Shown piece by piece: positions 1 to 5,853 of a stretch of 6,607 bases of DNA. The DNA comes from Yimella sp. (GTDB taxonomy: Bacteria > Actinomycetota > Actinomycetes > Actinomycetales > Dermatophilaceae): contig JASLFY010000167.1 of NCBI GenBank assembly GCA_030150425.1, positions 1-6,607 on the forward strand. Direction: 5' to 3'. The translations under genes and the position numbers were made by a program. Position 1 is the stretch's first letter. Every line of letters begins with the position of its first letter. The notes beneath the pieces are model-generated. The model saw only the letters and a program-made list of their open reading frames with translations. It had not been told where the DNA came from and ran no database searches.

Positions 1-619
1 CGTTCAGCTGCTGCTGCAGCACGGTCGACAGCTGCGCGAGGGCTGGATTGCCCGCGACGTAGAAGGCGAGGAACGGGTTGTAGTAGTTCAACACCACGAT
101 CTGCGCGTTCGGACCGGCGGCCGCGCGGACCCGCTGGACGATCGTCGGCAGGTTCCGCGCCACGTTGCCCAGTCCGGCCTGGAGACAGGCGAAGTCGATC
201 GAACCGGTGCGCGCCACGCAGGTCTGGACGTCGTTCGCGCCGACGTCGAGGGTGACCAGCTTGGTCTTGCCGCTGCTGCGCATCGCGGCGACGGCCGCGT
301 CGAGCTGGCTGTGGGAGCCGCCGGCGTACGTGCACTTGCTGTTCGCGATCAGACTCGAGCTGGTCTCGCCGCTGCAGCCCAGGTTCGCCAGCTTCAGACC
401 GTGGAACTGGCCGCGCGCGGCGGCGTAGACCTGCCCGACGTAACCGCCGGTCTTGTCGTCACCCTGACCCGGCTGGTAGCCCGCGGCGAGCGAATCGCCC
501 ATCGCGACGTACAGCCCGGACTCCGCCGCCGGGTTGGTGCCACCCGGGGTGGCGTACGCCGGTGCGGCGGTCGCGGTCAGCGCCGCGGCGGCGGTCAGGA
601 TTCCGAGTGTTCGCTTCAT
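1..619 (-). CDS. Secreted SGNH/GDSL-type esterase or lipase (3' end beyond window)
   Basis: Likely an extracellular ester hydrolase of the SGNH superfamily; the substrate cannot be told. The first 206 residues are present. Residues 1-23 form a signal peptide: MKR, a hydrophobic Ala/Leu/Thr stretch, and an Ala-Tyr-Ala signal peptidase I site before Thr24. Block I is GDSLAAG at 41-47 with presumed nucleophile Ser43. Block II is the Gly in NLGCSGETS (79-87), and block III is GAND at 127-130 with Asn129 for the oxyanion hole. The catalytic His block expected near the C-terminus lies outside the window, so completeness cannot be judged. Four cysteines (82, 96, 134, 145) suggest disulfides, consistent with export. 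The ATG at 619 is preceded by the purine-rich stretch GAGGTGAAGGG. The gene diverges from the one starting at 711, and a CRP-like palindrome lies in the shared upstream region. Family is secure; 'lipase' is a family label only. Confidence 0.93.
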   Translation of the reverse strand, partial: MKRTLGILTAAAALTATAAPAYATPGGTNPAAESGLYVAMGDSLAAGYQPGQGDDKTGGYVGQVYAAARGQFHGLKLANLGCSGETSSSLIANSKCTYAGGSHSQLDAAVAAMRSSGKTKLVTLDVGANDVQTCVARTGSIDFACLQAGLGNVARNLPTIVQRVRAAAGPNAQIVVLNYYNPFLAFYVAGNPALAQLSTVLQQQLN

Positions 620-643
620 TGCGGTGGTGCCCTTCACCTCGAT

Positions 644-659
644 TGTGATCCAGCTCACT
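644..659. promoter_or_regulatory. CRP/GlxR-like operator palindrome
   Basis: TGTGA-N6-TCACT matches the TGTGA-N6-TCACA consensus of the CRP/FNR family (Crp, GlxR, mycobacterial Rv3676) at nine of ten defined positions. Its centre (651.5) is 32 bases upstream of the esterase ATG and 59.5 bases upstream of the GTG at 711. If 711 is also a transcription start, as its -10 box suggests, that spacing is near the -61.5 used by class I CRP activators. Binding is inferred, and which of the two genes is controlled is open. Confidence 0.5.
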
Positions 660-698
660 GTGGCACGTTCGCCTGTGGGATGCGCCGGGTTGAGGATT

Positions 699-704
699 TA
701 TCGT
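699..704 (+). promoter_or_regulatory. -10 box (TATCGT) for a leaderless transcript starting at the GTG at 711
   Basis: TATCGT fits the actinobacterial TANNNT -10 pattern. Its last T is exactly at -7 if transcription starts at the G of the GTG at 711, which is the geometry of leaderless actinobacterial genes. No convincing Shine-Dalgarno lies at normal distance from this GTG (GAGGA at 692-696 is 14 bases away), which favours leaderless initiation. No good -35 hexamer is visible, so an activator may be needed. Confidence 0.45.
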
Positions 705-710
705 CGTCGG

Positions 711-1604
711 GTGACCGCCGCCCTCCCCCGCCCCGCCTGGCTCGCCCGCGAGGCAGCCCACCAGGGCCGGGTCGACGCCGCGGTGGCCAGCCACATCCAC
801 CGACGTGATCGCGGCATCAAGCACCCGATCGAGGACTTCCTGTTCAGCTACTACCACCACAAGCCGGCCCAACTGCGCGTCTGGCACCCGGGCGCTGGTG
901 TCATTCTCGAGGACGCCGACGAGCGACTGAACCTGCCCGGCCACCAACGGGTTCCGGGCGGGGTCGTCTTCGACGTCGCTGCCTTCGTGGACGCGAAATC
1001 TGTGTTACTCACGGCAGCACATCGGGTCATGCACGCGACCTCGGGGCATCGGGCACAACTCGCCTGCTTCGGGCTGCACGAATGGGCGATGGCGTACCGC
1101 ACGACCCCGGACGAGGTCCGCCACACCCAGCTGTCGTTGCGCCTGGGCCACGACGGCACCGATGCGGTGGTCGAGTCGCACGAACTGCGCTGCACCCACT
1201 TCGACGCGTACCGGTTCTTCACCCGGCCGGCGGTCCCGCGCAACGCGCACACCCTGGACCGCGCTTCACAGGCGCAGTACGAACAGCCCGGCTGCCTGCA
1301 CGCGGGGATGGACCTCTACAAGTGGGCGCACAAGCTCGCCGGGATCGTGAGCAGCGAGCTCATCATGGACTGTTTCGACCTGGCCCGGGAGATCCGGATC
1401 GTCGACATGCAGGCCTCGCCGTACGACGTCAGTTCGCTCGGTCACCCGGCGATCCCCGTCGAGACCGCGGAGGGCAAGGCCACCTACGTACGCCGGCAGC
1501 GCGACTTCGCGGCCCGCGCGGAGGTGCTGCGGCAGCGATTGCTGGGGGTGCTGGATCCGCTGGCTACCGTGGCTGCGCGCCCGCCTTCACCAGCCCGTAC
1601 GTGA
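711..1604 (+). CDS. Conserved actinobacterial protein of the family labelled '3-methyladenine DNA glycosylase'
   Basis: A 297-residue soluble protein with no signal peptide or membrane segment. I recognise it as an actinobacterial family that databases commonly name 3-methyladenine DNA glycosylase, but I see neither a helix-hairpin-helix/GPD motif nor a Tag/AlkA/MPG signature, so that function is unsupported here. What stands out is a set of conserved-looking blocks rich in His, Trp and Cys: HPIEDFLFSYY (38-48), RVWHPGAG (56-63), GLHEWAMAY (121-129), RCTHFDAYRFF (160-170) and EQPGC followed by LHAGMDLYKWAHKL (191-209). They suggest a metal- or cofactor-binding enzyme, which is inference. The open frame runs upstream to 534, but that part would cross the esterase promoter and start codon. 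The GTG at 711 begins the family-like sequence and has a -10 box placed for leaderless transcription; a TTG at 690 is a weaker alternative. The last 41 bases overlap the end of cimA on the other strand. Confidence 0.85.
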   Translation: MTAALPRPAWLAREAAHQGRVDAAVASHIHRRDRGIKHPIEDFLFSYYHHKPAQLRVWHPGAGVILEDADERLNLPGHQRVPGGVVFDVAAFVDAKSVLLTAAHRVMHATSGHRAQLACFGLHEWAMAYRTTPDEVRHTQLSLRLGHDGTDAVVESHELRCTHFDAYRFFTRPAVPRNAHTLDRASQAQYEQPGCLHAGMDLYKWAHKLAGIVSSELIMDCFDLAREIRIVDMQASPYDVSSLGHPAIPVETAEGKATYVRRQRDFAARAEVLRQRLLGVLDPLATVAARPPSPART

Positions 1605-3165
1605 ACGCGTCGGTGAGCGCGATCCAGCTGGCGTGGACCACGTTCGGCGCGACGCCGAGGGTGGTCCAGGTGTGCTCGCCGTCGGTGGTCTCGATCAACA
1701 CCCGCGTCGTCGCGTCGGTGCCCTGGTCTGCGTCGAGGATGCGCACCTTGAAGTCGATCAGCTCGAACCGGTCCAGCTGCGGGTAGGTGGGGCGCAGGGC
1801 GGACCGGAGCGCCTGGTCGAGGGCGTTGACCGGGCCGTTCCCCTCGCCGGTGGCGATCCGGCGTACGCCGTCGGTCTCCAGTTTCACCGTCGCCTCCGCG
1901 AGCGCCGCGGGCGCGTCACGGTCGTCGGCGCGGCCGGCCGGCGAGTCGGTGATGCACCGCCAGGACTCCGGCCGGAAGTAGCTCGGCCGCTCCCCCGTGA
2001 CCTCCTCCTGCAACAGCAGCTCGAAGGAGGCGTCCGCCGCGTCGAAGGTCCAGCCCTGCTGCTCCAACCCCTTCACCCGGGCGACGACCGCTGACAGGAC
2101 CTCCGGCCGGTCGCGCAGGTCATGGCCGAGCTCCGCACCCTTCAGCTCGATGCTGGCCCGGCCGGCCATGTCGGAGACGAGGGTGCGCATCGAATTGCCG
2201 ACCGCGGCAGGGTCGATGTGCTGGTAGAGGTCGGGGTCGACCCGCAGCGCGCTGGCGTGCAGCCCCGCCTTGTGCGCGAAGGCCGACGCACCGACGTACG
2301 GGGTCCGTCCGGAGGGCGCGATGTTGGTGATCTCGCTGATCGCATGGCTGAGGTGCAGGGCATTGCGCAACCGGTCCGGTTCGACCAGGTCCATCCCGAG
2401 CTTGAGCTGCAGGTTGCTCATCACGGTGATCAGGTCGGCGTTGCCGGTGCGCTCGCCGTAGCCGTTCACGGTGCCCTGCACCTGCATCGCTCCGGCCAGT
2501 ACAGCCGCGATCGAGTTGGCGACCGCACAGCCGGTGTCGTTGTGGCAGTGGATCCCCAGGTCGGCGCCGGTCGCCACGGCGACCTTCCCGACCACGTCGC
2601 CGATCTGGTGCGGCAGCATCCCGCCGTTGGTGTCGCAGAGGGCGACGACCGAGGCGCCGGCCGACGTCGCGGCCTCCACCACCGACTGGGCGTACGCGGG
2701 GTCGAGCAGGAAGCCGTCGAAGAAGTGCTCGGCGTCGACGAAGACCGTACGGCCTTGCGCGACAAGGGTTTCCACCGTGTCGGTGATCATCGCGAGGTTC
2801 TCGTCGGGAGTCGTACGCAGCGCGTCGGTCACATGACGCAGGTGGGACTTCGCGACGAGGGTGACCACGGGTGCCTGCGAGTCGAGCAGCGCCGCGACCT
2901 GCGGGTCGGCGTCGGCCCGTACGTGCGGCCGCCGGGTGGATCCGAACGCGGCGAGGGTGGCGTGGCGTAGGTCGAGCTCGGTGCGCGCCCGCCGGAAGAA
3001 CTCGGTGTCCTTGGGGTTGGCCCCCGGCCAACCGCCTTCGATGAAGCCGACCCCCAACTCGTCGAGGTAGCCGGCGATGGCGAGCTTGTCGCCGACGCTG
3101 AGGTTCAGCCCCTCCTGCTGGGCACCGTCGCGCAGCGTCGTGTCGTAGACCTGGAACGAACTCAT
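1564..3165 (-). CDS. cimA: (R)-citramalate synthase
   Basis: Condenses pyruvate with acetyl-CoA to (R)-citramalate (EC 2.3.3.21), the first step of threonine-independent isoleucine synthesis in the cytosol. At 533 residues it has the usual CimA length. The HMGL-like TIM-barrel domain spans about 4-280: YDTTLRDGAQ (7-16) with Arg12 and metal ligand Asp13, GGWPGANPKDTEFF (44-57), HCHND (206-210) with metal ligands His206 and His208, and GYGERTGNADL (235-245). A linker with NIAPSGRTPYVGASAFAHKAG (281-301) leads to a LeuA-type regulatory domain at roughly 395-528, with GEGNGPVNALDQALR (440-454), where isoleucine feedback is known in this family. The sequence pattern favours CimA over LeuA. I chose the ATG at 3165 because GAGGTG precedes it by six bases; a GTG at 3174 is in frame but overlaps that site. 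An attenuator lies upstream. It ends inside the convergent gene at 711-1604. Confidence 0.95.
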   Translation of the reverse strand: MSSFQVYDTTLRDGAQQEGLNLSVGDKLAIAGYLDELGVGFIEGGWPGANPKDTEFFRRARTELDLRHATLAAFGSTRRPHVRADADPQVAALLDSQAPVVTLVAKSHLRHVTDALRTTPDENLAMITDTVETLVAQGRTVFVDAEHFFDGFLLDPAYAQSVVEAATSAGASVVALCDTNGGMLPHQIGDVVGKVAVATGADLGIHCHNDTGCAVANSIAAVLAGAMQVQGTVNGYGERTGNADLITVMSNLQLKLGMDLVEPDRLRNALHLSHAISEITNIAPSGRTPYVGASAFAHKAGLHASALRVDPDLYQHIDPAAVGNSMRTLVSDMAGRASIELKGAELGHDLRDRPEVLSAVVARVKGLEQQGWTFDAADASFELLLQEEVTGERPSYFRPESWRCITDSPAGRADDRDAPAALAEATVKLETDGVRRIATGEGNGPVNALDQALRSALRPTYPQLDRFELIDFKVRILDADQGTDATTRVLIETTDGEHTWTTLGVAPNVVHASWIALTDAFTYGLVKAGAQPR

Positions 3166-3255
3166 CGGGTTCACCTCGAACGGAGTGGCTGACGGGACTG
3201 GGTCCGCCGGGCCGGCCTCTCGCGCTGTCGCCGGGTGAAGGGTGGCCCGGCCAAC

Positions 3256-3283
3256 AAAAAACCCCCCGGGGTAACGGGAGGTT
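3256..3283 (-). terminator. Intrinsic terminator of the cimA attenuator
   Basis: Read on the minus strand, CCTCCCG, loop TTACCC, CGGGGGG and then six T residues form a canonical Rho-independent terminator: a 7-bp stem with one U-G wobble, extendable to 9 bp by pairing AA before it with two of the U residues. U-tract terminators are uncommon in high-G+C actinobacteria. This one lies 90 bases ahead of the cimA ATG and just behind a leader ORF, so it cannot simply serve ilvE, which has its own hairpin at 3447-3479. Regulated premature termination is the natural reading. Confidence 0.85.
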
Positions 3284-3308
3284 GCGCGTCGGGCCGGGCC
3301 CGACGCGC
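3284..3308 (-). promoter_or_regulatory. Attenuator hairpin beginning at the leader stop codon
   Basis: The arms GCGCGTCGGGC and GCCCGACGCGC (minus strand 3308-3298 and 3294-3284) form a perfect 11-bp stem with a 3-base loop. The first base paired is the last base of the leader TAG. A ribosome stalled on the ATT codons at 3314-3319 would cover the first arm, while one that reached the stop codon would also sit against it. The stem abuts the terminator stem directly. This matches the 1:2 element of classical attenuators. I could not find a convincing antiterminator pairing by eye. Confidence 0.7.
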
Positions 3309-3355
3309 TAGCAAATAATGAGTCCGGTGGTGACCGGGATCATCATCGTTGCCAT
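3308..3355 (-). CDS. Isoleucine-rich leader peptide of the cimA attenuator
   Basis: A 15-codon ORF encoding MATMMIPVTTGLIIC followed by TAG. Seven of the 15 residues are linked to the pathway: three Ile, one Val, one Leu and two tandem Thr; a further Thr is at position 3. The two Ile codons near the end are consecutive ATT (3314-3319), whereas the neighbouring genes use ATC almost exclusively as far as I checked. Slow decoding when charged tRNA-Ile is scarce would be the sensing step. AGGA at 3366-3363 lies seven bases ahead of the ATG as a ribosome binding site. Alternatively the ATG is at the transcription start, since CAGGAT is also placed as a -10 box. The peptide itself probably has no function after synthesis. 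A hairpin (CCGGT, loop CACC, ACCGG; 3324-3337) lies within the coding region. Leader-peptide attenuation of ilvB-type genes is established in actinobacteria; this assignment to cimA is inferred from position. Confidence 0.75.
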   Translation of the reverse strand: MATMMIPVTTGLIIC

Positions 3356-3361
3356 GCCGCC

Positions 3362-3391
3362 ATCCTGATCGCCGTCGACGGGGATGTCCAA
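3362..3391 (-). promoter_or_regulatory. Candidate promoter of the cimA leader transcript
   Basis: TTGGAC (3391-3386) and CAGGAT (3367-3362) are separated by 18 bases. The last T of CAGGAT is at -7 relative to the A of the leader ATG at 3355, which would give a leaderless leader-peptide mRNA. CAGGAT deviates from TANNNT at its first base, so the match is imperfect. Read-through from ilvE could also feed the attenuator. Confidence 0.35.
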
Positions 3392-3446
3392 CGCACAGGA
3401 TTTCGGTCTCACATCCCGGGACCGGCAGGACGGAGCGGAGACGAAG

Positions 3447-3479
3447 CGCCCGCCCCGCCGACGAGCGGCGGAGCGGGCG
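3447..3479 (-). terminator. Hairpin terminator after ilvE
   Basis: Two 14-base arms (3447-3460 and 3466-3479) pair with a single C-A mismatch around a 5-base loop, 17 bases beyond the ilvE stop. No U-tract follows on the minus strand, as is common for actinobacterial terminators. It separates ilvE from the cimA leader promoter. Confidence 0.5.
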
Positions 3480-3496
3480 GATCGACATGTTCTTGC

Positions 3497-4594
3497 TCAG
3501 ACCAGTCGGGTCATCCAGCCGCGGGTGTCCTCCACCCGGCCGTACTGGATGTCGAGCAGCGTCTTGCGGATCTGCAGCGCGATCTTGTCGTCGTGACCCT
3601 CGCGGCGGTGGTCGCAGGACCCGCCCTCCCACTTGAGCTCGCCGACGGGGGTGATGACCGCGGCGGTGCCGCAGGCGAAGATCTCGGCGATCTCGCCGGA
3701 CTCGGCGCCGTCCTTCCACTCCTGGATCGGGATGCGCCGCTCCTGCGGCTTCAGGCCCAGGTCGGTGGCGAGCTCGAGGATCGAGGAGCGGGTGACGCCC
3801 TCGAGGATCGAACCGGTCAGCTCCGGGGTCACGATGCGACCGTCCTTGTAGACGATGAACAGGTTCATCCCGCCGAGTTCCTCGATGTACGTGTGGGTCG
3901 AGGAGTCGAGGAAGACCGCCTGGTCGCAGCCGGCGGCGGCGCCCTCCAGCTGGCCGGCCAGCGAGGAGGCGTAGTTGCCACCGCACTTGGCGGCGCCGGT
4001 GCCGCCCTCGCCGGCGCGGGCGTAGTCGGTCGAGATCCACAGCGAGACCGGCTTCACACCGCCGGAGAAGTACGCACCGGCCGGGGACGCGATGACGCTG
4101 TAGGTGACCTCGGCGGCCGGGCGGACTCCGAGGAAGGCCTCCGAGGCGAACATGAACGGACGCAGGTAGAGCGAGGTCTCGGCGCCGTCGGCGGCCTCGG
4201 GCACCCAGGCGCTGTCGACACCGACCAGAGCGCGCAGCGACTCCACGAAGTCCTCCTCGGACATCACCGGGAGCGCCAATCGGGTTGCGCTGCGGGCGAA
4301 TCGGGCGGCGTTCGCCTCGGGACGGAACGTCCAGACCGAGCCGTCGGCGTGCCGGTAGGCCTTCATCCCCTCGAAGATCTCCTGCGCGTAGTGCAGGACG
4401 GCAGCGGCCGGGCTGAGCGACAGGTTGCCGTACGGAACGACGCGGCCGTCGTGCCAGCCGCCGTCCTTGGTCCAGGTGGCCAGCGCCATGTGGTCGGTGA
4501 AGTGGTTGCCGAAACCGGGGTTGGCCAGGACGGCCGCGCGGTCGGCGTCGCTGGCGCGGTCGGTCCGCTCGGTGATCTCGAACTGCAAGGACAT
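3497..4594 (-). CDS. ilvE: Branched-chain amino acid aminotransferase
   Basis: A pyridoxal-phosphate enzyme (EC 2.6.1.42) that transfers the amino group between glutamate and the 2-oxo acids of leucine, isoleucine and valine, the final step of all three pathways. The 365 residues match class IV BCATs of the longer, type-II-like form. Seen in the sequence: YAQEIFEGMKAYR (69-81), RPEANAARFARSA (91-103), YLRPFMFASE (143-152), the PLP-lysine block GTGAAKCGGNYASS (198-211) with Schiff-base Lys203, EELGGMN (238-244), the phosphate-binding GSILEGVTR (261-269) and ACGTAA (307-312). The ATG at 4594 has GGAGG five bases upstream; the open frame continues to 4696 but that part lacks family-like sequence. 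It lies 131 bases downstream of leuB, with a possible -10 box of its own, and upstream of the cimA leader. All catalytic residues appear intact. Confidence 0.97.
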   Translation of the reverse strand: MSLQFEITERTDRASDADRAAVLANPGFGNHFTDHMALATWTKDGGWHDGRVVPYGNLSLSPAAAVLHYAQEIFEGMKAYRHADGSVWTFRPEANAARFARSATRLALPVMSEEDFVESLRALVGVDSAWVPEAADGAETSLYLRPFMFASEAFLGVRPAAEVTYSVIASPAGAYFSGGVKPVSLWISTDYARAGEGGTGAAKCGGNYASSLAGQLEGAAAGCDQAVFLDSSTHTYIEELGGMNLFIVYKDGRIVTPELTGSILEGVTRSSILELATDLGLKPQERRIPIQEWKDGAESGEIAEIFACGTAAVITPVGELKWEGGSCDHRREGHDDKIALQIRKTLLDIQYGRVEDTRGWMTRLV

Positions 4595-4664
4595 CGAAGC
4601 CTCCAGGGCAGGCAGGGAGCGGCCGCCGGATCCGGCGCGCGCGGTCGGGACAGCGGTGTGAGCC

Positions 4665-4670
4665 AGGTTA
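4665..4670 (-). promoter_or_regulatory. Possible -10 box of ilvE (TAACCT)
   Basis: TAACCT fits TANNNT in the leuB-ilvE gap and would give a 5' leader of about 60 bases before the ATG. No -35 match is visible 17-18 bases upstream. I found no leader peptide in that stretch, in contrast to cimA. Confidence 0.3.
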
Positions 4671-4687
4671 CGCCGGGCCGGCCGGAG

Positions 4688-4723
4688 CCCCGCCACGGGG
4701 CATCCGTCGCCCGTCGCCGACGG
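4688..4723 (-). terminator. Two small hairpins after leuB
   Basis: Immediately behind the leuB stop on the minus strand, CCGTC-GGC-GACGG (4723-4711) and CCCCG-TGG-CGGGG (4700-4688) form adjacent 5-bp stems with 3-base loops. There is no U-tract. They may act as a weak terminator or processing signal; in such G+C-rich DNA short stems also arise by chance. Confidence 0.3.
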
Positions 4724-4725
4724 GG

Positions 4726-5784
4726 TCAGTCGAGCGCGGCGACGATCGCGTCGCCCACCTCGGCCGTGCTGCGTACGGCGGATCCGCGGGCCGCGAGGTC
4801 CGTCGCGACCGCGCGCTCGATGCGGCGCGCCTCCTCGGCGCGACCCAGGTGGTCCAGCAGCAGCGCGACCGACAACACGGTGGCCGTCGGGTCGGCCTTG
4901 CCCTGGCCGGCGATGTCCGGCGCCGAGCCGTGCACCGGCTCGAACATGCTCGGGGTCGTGCGGTCCGGGTTGATGTTGCCGGACGCGGCCAGCCCGATGC
5001 CGCCGCAGACGGCCGCGGCGAGGTCGGTGACGATGTCGCCGAACAGGTTGTCGGTGACGATCACGTCGAACCGGCTCGGGTCCTGGACCAGGTAGATCGT
5101 CGCGGCGTCGATGTGGGCGTAGTCGTGGGTCACGTCGGGGAACTCGGCACCGACCTCCTCGACGGTGCGGCGCCAGAGGTGCCCGGCGTACGAGAGCACG
5201 TTGTGCTTGTGCAGCAGGGTCAGCTTCTTGCGATCGCGGGCCTGCGCGCGGGCGAACGCGTCGCGCACGGTGCGCTCGACACCGAACCGGCTGTTGACGC
5301 TGACCTCGGTGGCCAGCTCCTGCGCGGTGCCGGTGCGCAGCGCGCCGCCGTTGCCGGTGTACGGCCCCTCGGTGCCCTCGCGGACCACGACGAAGTCGAT
5401 GCCGTCCGGCGCGACGCGGGCGACGTCCAGCGGGCTGGTCACGCCGGGGAAGAGCTTGGCGGGGCGAAGGTTGATGTAGTGGTCGAGCTCGAACCGGATG
5501 CGCAGCAGCAGCTGTCGCTCGAGCAGGCCGCTCGGGACGCTCGGGTCACCGATCGCGCCGAGCAGGATCGCGTCGTGGTCGCGCAGTTCGGCCAACACGG
5601 AGTCCGGCAGCACCTCGCCCGTGGCGTGCCAACGGCGGGCGCCGAGGTCGTACTCGGTCGGCACGACCTTCGCGCTGGAGGCGGCCTCGAGCACCTTCAG
5701 GCCCTCGGCGACGACCTCCGGGCCGATGCCGTCGCCGGGCAGCACGGCAAGGTTCACGACGTCGTGGGTGGCTGCATCACTCAT
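4726..5784 (-). CDS. leuB: 3-isopropylmalate dehydrogenase
   Basis: NAD-dependent oxidative decarboxylation of 3-isopropylmalate to 4-methyl-2-oxopentanoate in leucine synthesis (EC 1.1.1.85). In a cimA organism it is likely also to oxidise 3-methylmalate to 2-oxobutyrate, serving isoleucine; that is inference from the pathway. The 352 residues are of normal length for the isocitrate/isopropylmalate dehydrogenase fold. Motifs: LPGDGIGPEV (15-24), GAIGDP (76-81), NLRPAK (105-110), REGTEGPYTG (135-144), HKHNVL (192-197), HIDAATIYLVQDP (224-236), TDNLFGDIVTD (244-254) with metal ligands Asp250 and Asp254 plus Asp226 from the partner subunit, and the NAD-binding EPVHGSAPDIAG (282-293). The start at 5784 fits family length but has little Shine-Dalgarno. 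An in-frame ATG at 5814 has AGGA five bases ahead and would add ten residues. The frame open to 5985 overlaps the small ORF and its hairpin and is not likely translated. Confidence 0.96.
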   Translation of the reverse strand: MSDAATHDVVNLAVLPGDGIGPEVVAEGLKVLEAASSAKVVPTEYDLGARRWHATGEVLPDSVLAELRDHDAILLGAIGDPSVPSGLLERQLLLRIRFELDHYINLRPAKLFPGVTSPLDVARVAPDGIDFVVVREGTEGPYTGNGGALRTGTAQELATEVSVNSRFGVERTVRDAFARAQARDRKKLTLLHKHNVLSYAGHLWRRTVEEVGAEFPDVTHDYAHIDAATIYLVQDPSRFDVIVTDNLFGDIVTDLAAAVCGGIGLAASGNINPDRTTPSMFEPVHGSAPDIAGQGKADPTATVLSVALLLDHLGRAEEARRIERAVATDLAARGSAVRSTAEVGDAIVAALD

Positions 5785-5853
5785 GTCCCGGAGGCTAACA
5801 ACGTACGTCCGCATGCTGGTCCTGCATCTCATAAAACGGGACGCGCGTACGAC

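Noticed and set aside
534..710. N-terminal extension of the plus-strand gene back to an ATG at 534.
   Set aside because: It would run antisense through the esterase signal peptide and the shared promoter region. Family-like sequence and the leaderless -10 box both point to the GTG at 711.
3346..3363. Alternative short leader ORF starting at the ATG at 3363 (MAAWQR-stop).
   Set aside because: It has no ribosome binding site at normal distance and no pathway amino acids, and it overlaps the start of the well-supported Ile-rich leader in another frame.
3447..3479. Considered whether the G+C-rich hairpin after ilvE is part of the cimA attenuator.
   Set aside because: It lies upstream of the leader ORF and its candidate promoter, 17 bases past the ilvE stop, so a terminator for ilvE is the simpler explanation.
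3593..5095. 500-codon plus-strand open frame across ilvE and leuB.
   Set aside because: Its product is low-complexity Gly/Ala/Val/Arg sequence with no domain, antisense to two clearly recognised enzymes.
5795..5827. A 10-codon ORF (MQDQHADVRC-stop) just upstream of the leuB ATG, possibly an upstream regulatory ORF.
   Set aside because: No ribosome binding site or properly placed -10 box, no Leu/Ile/Val codon enrichment and no terminator behind it. The single Cys before the stop is too little to call a cysteine-sensing leader.
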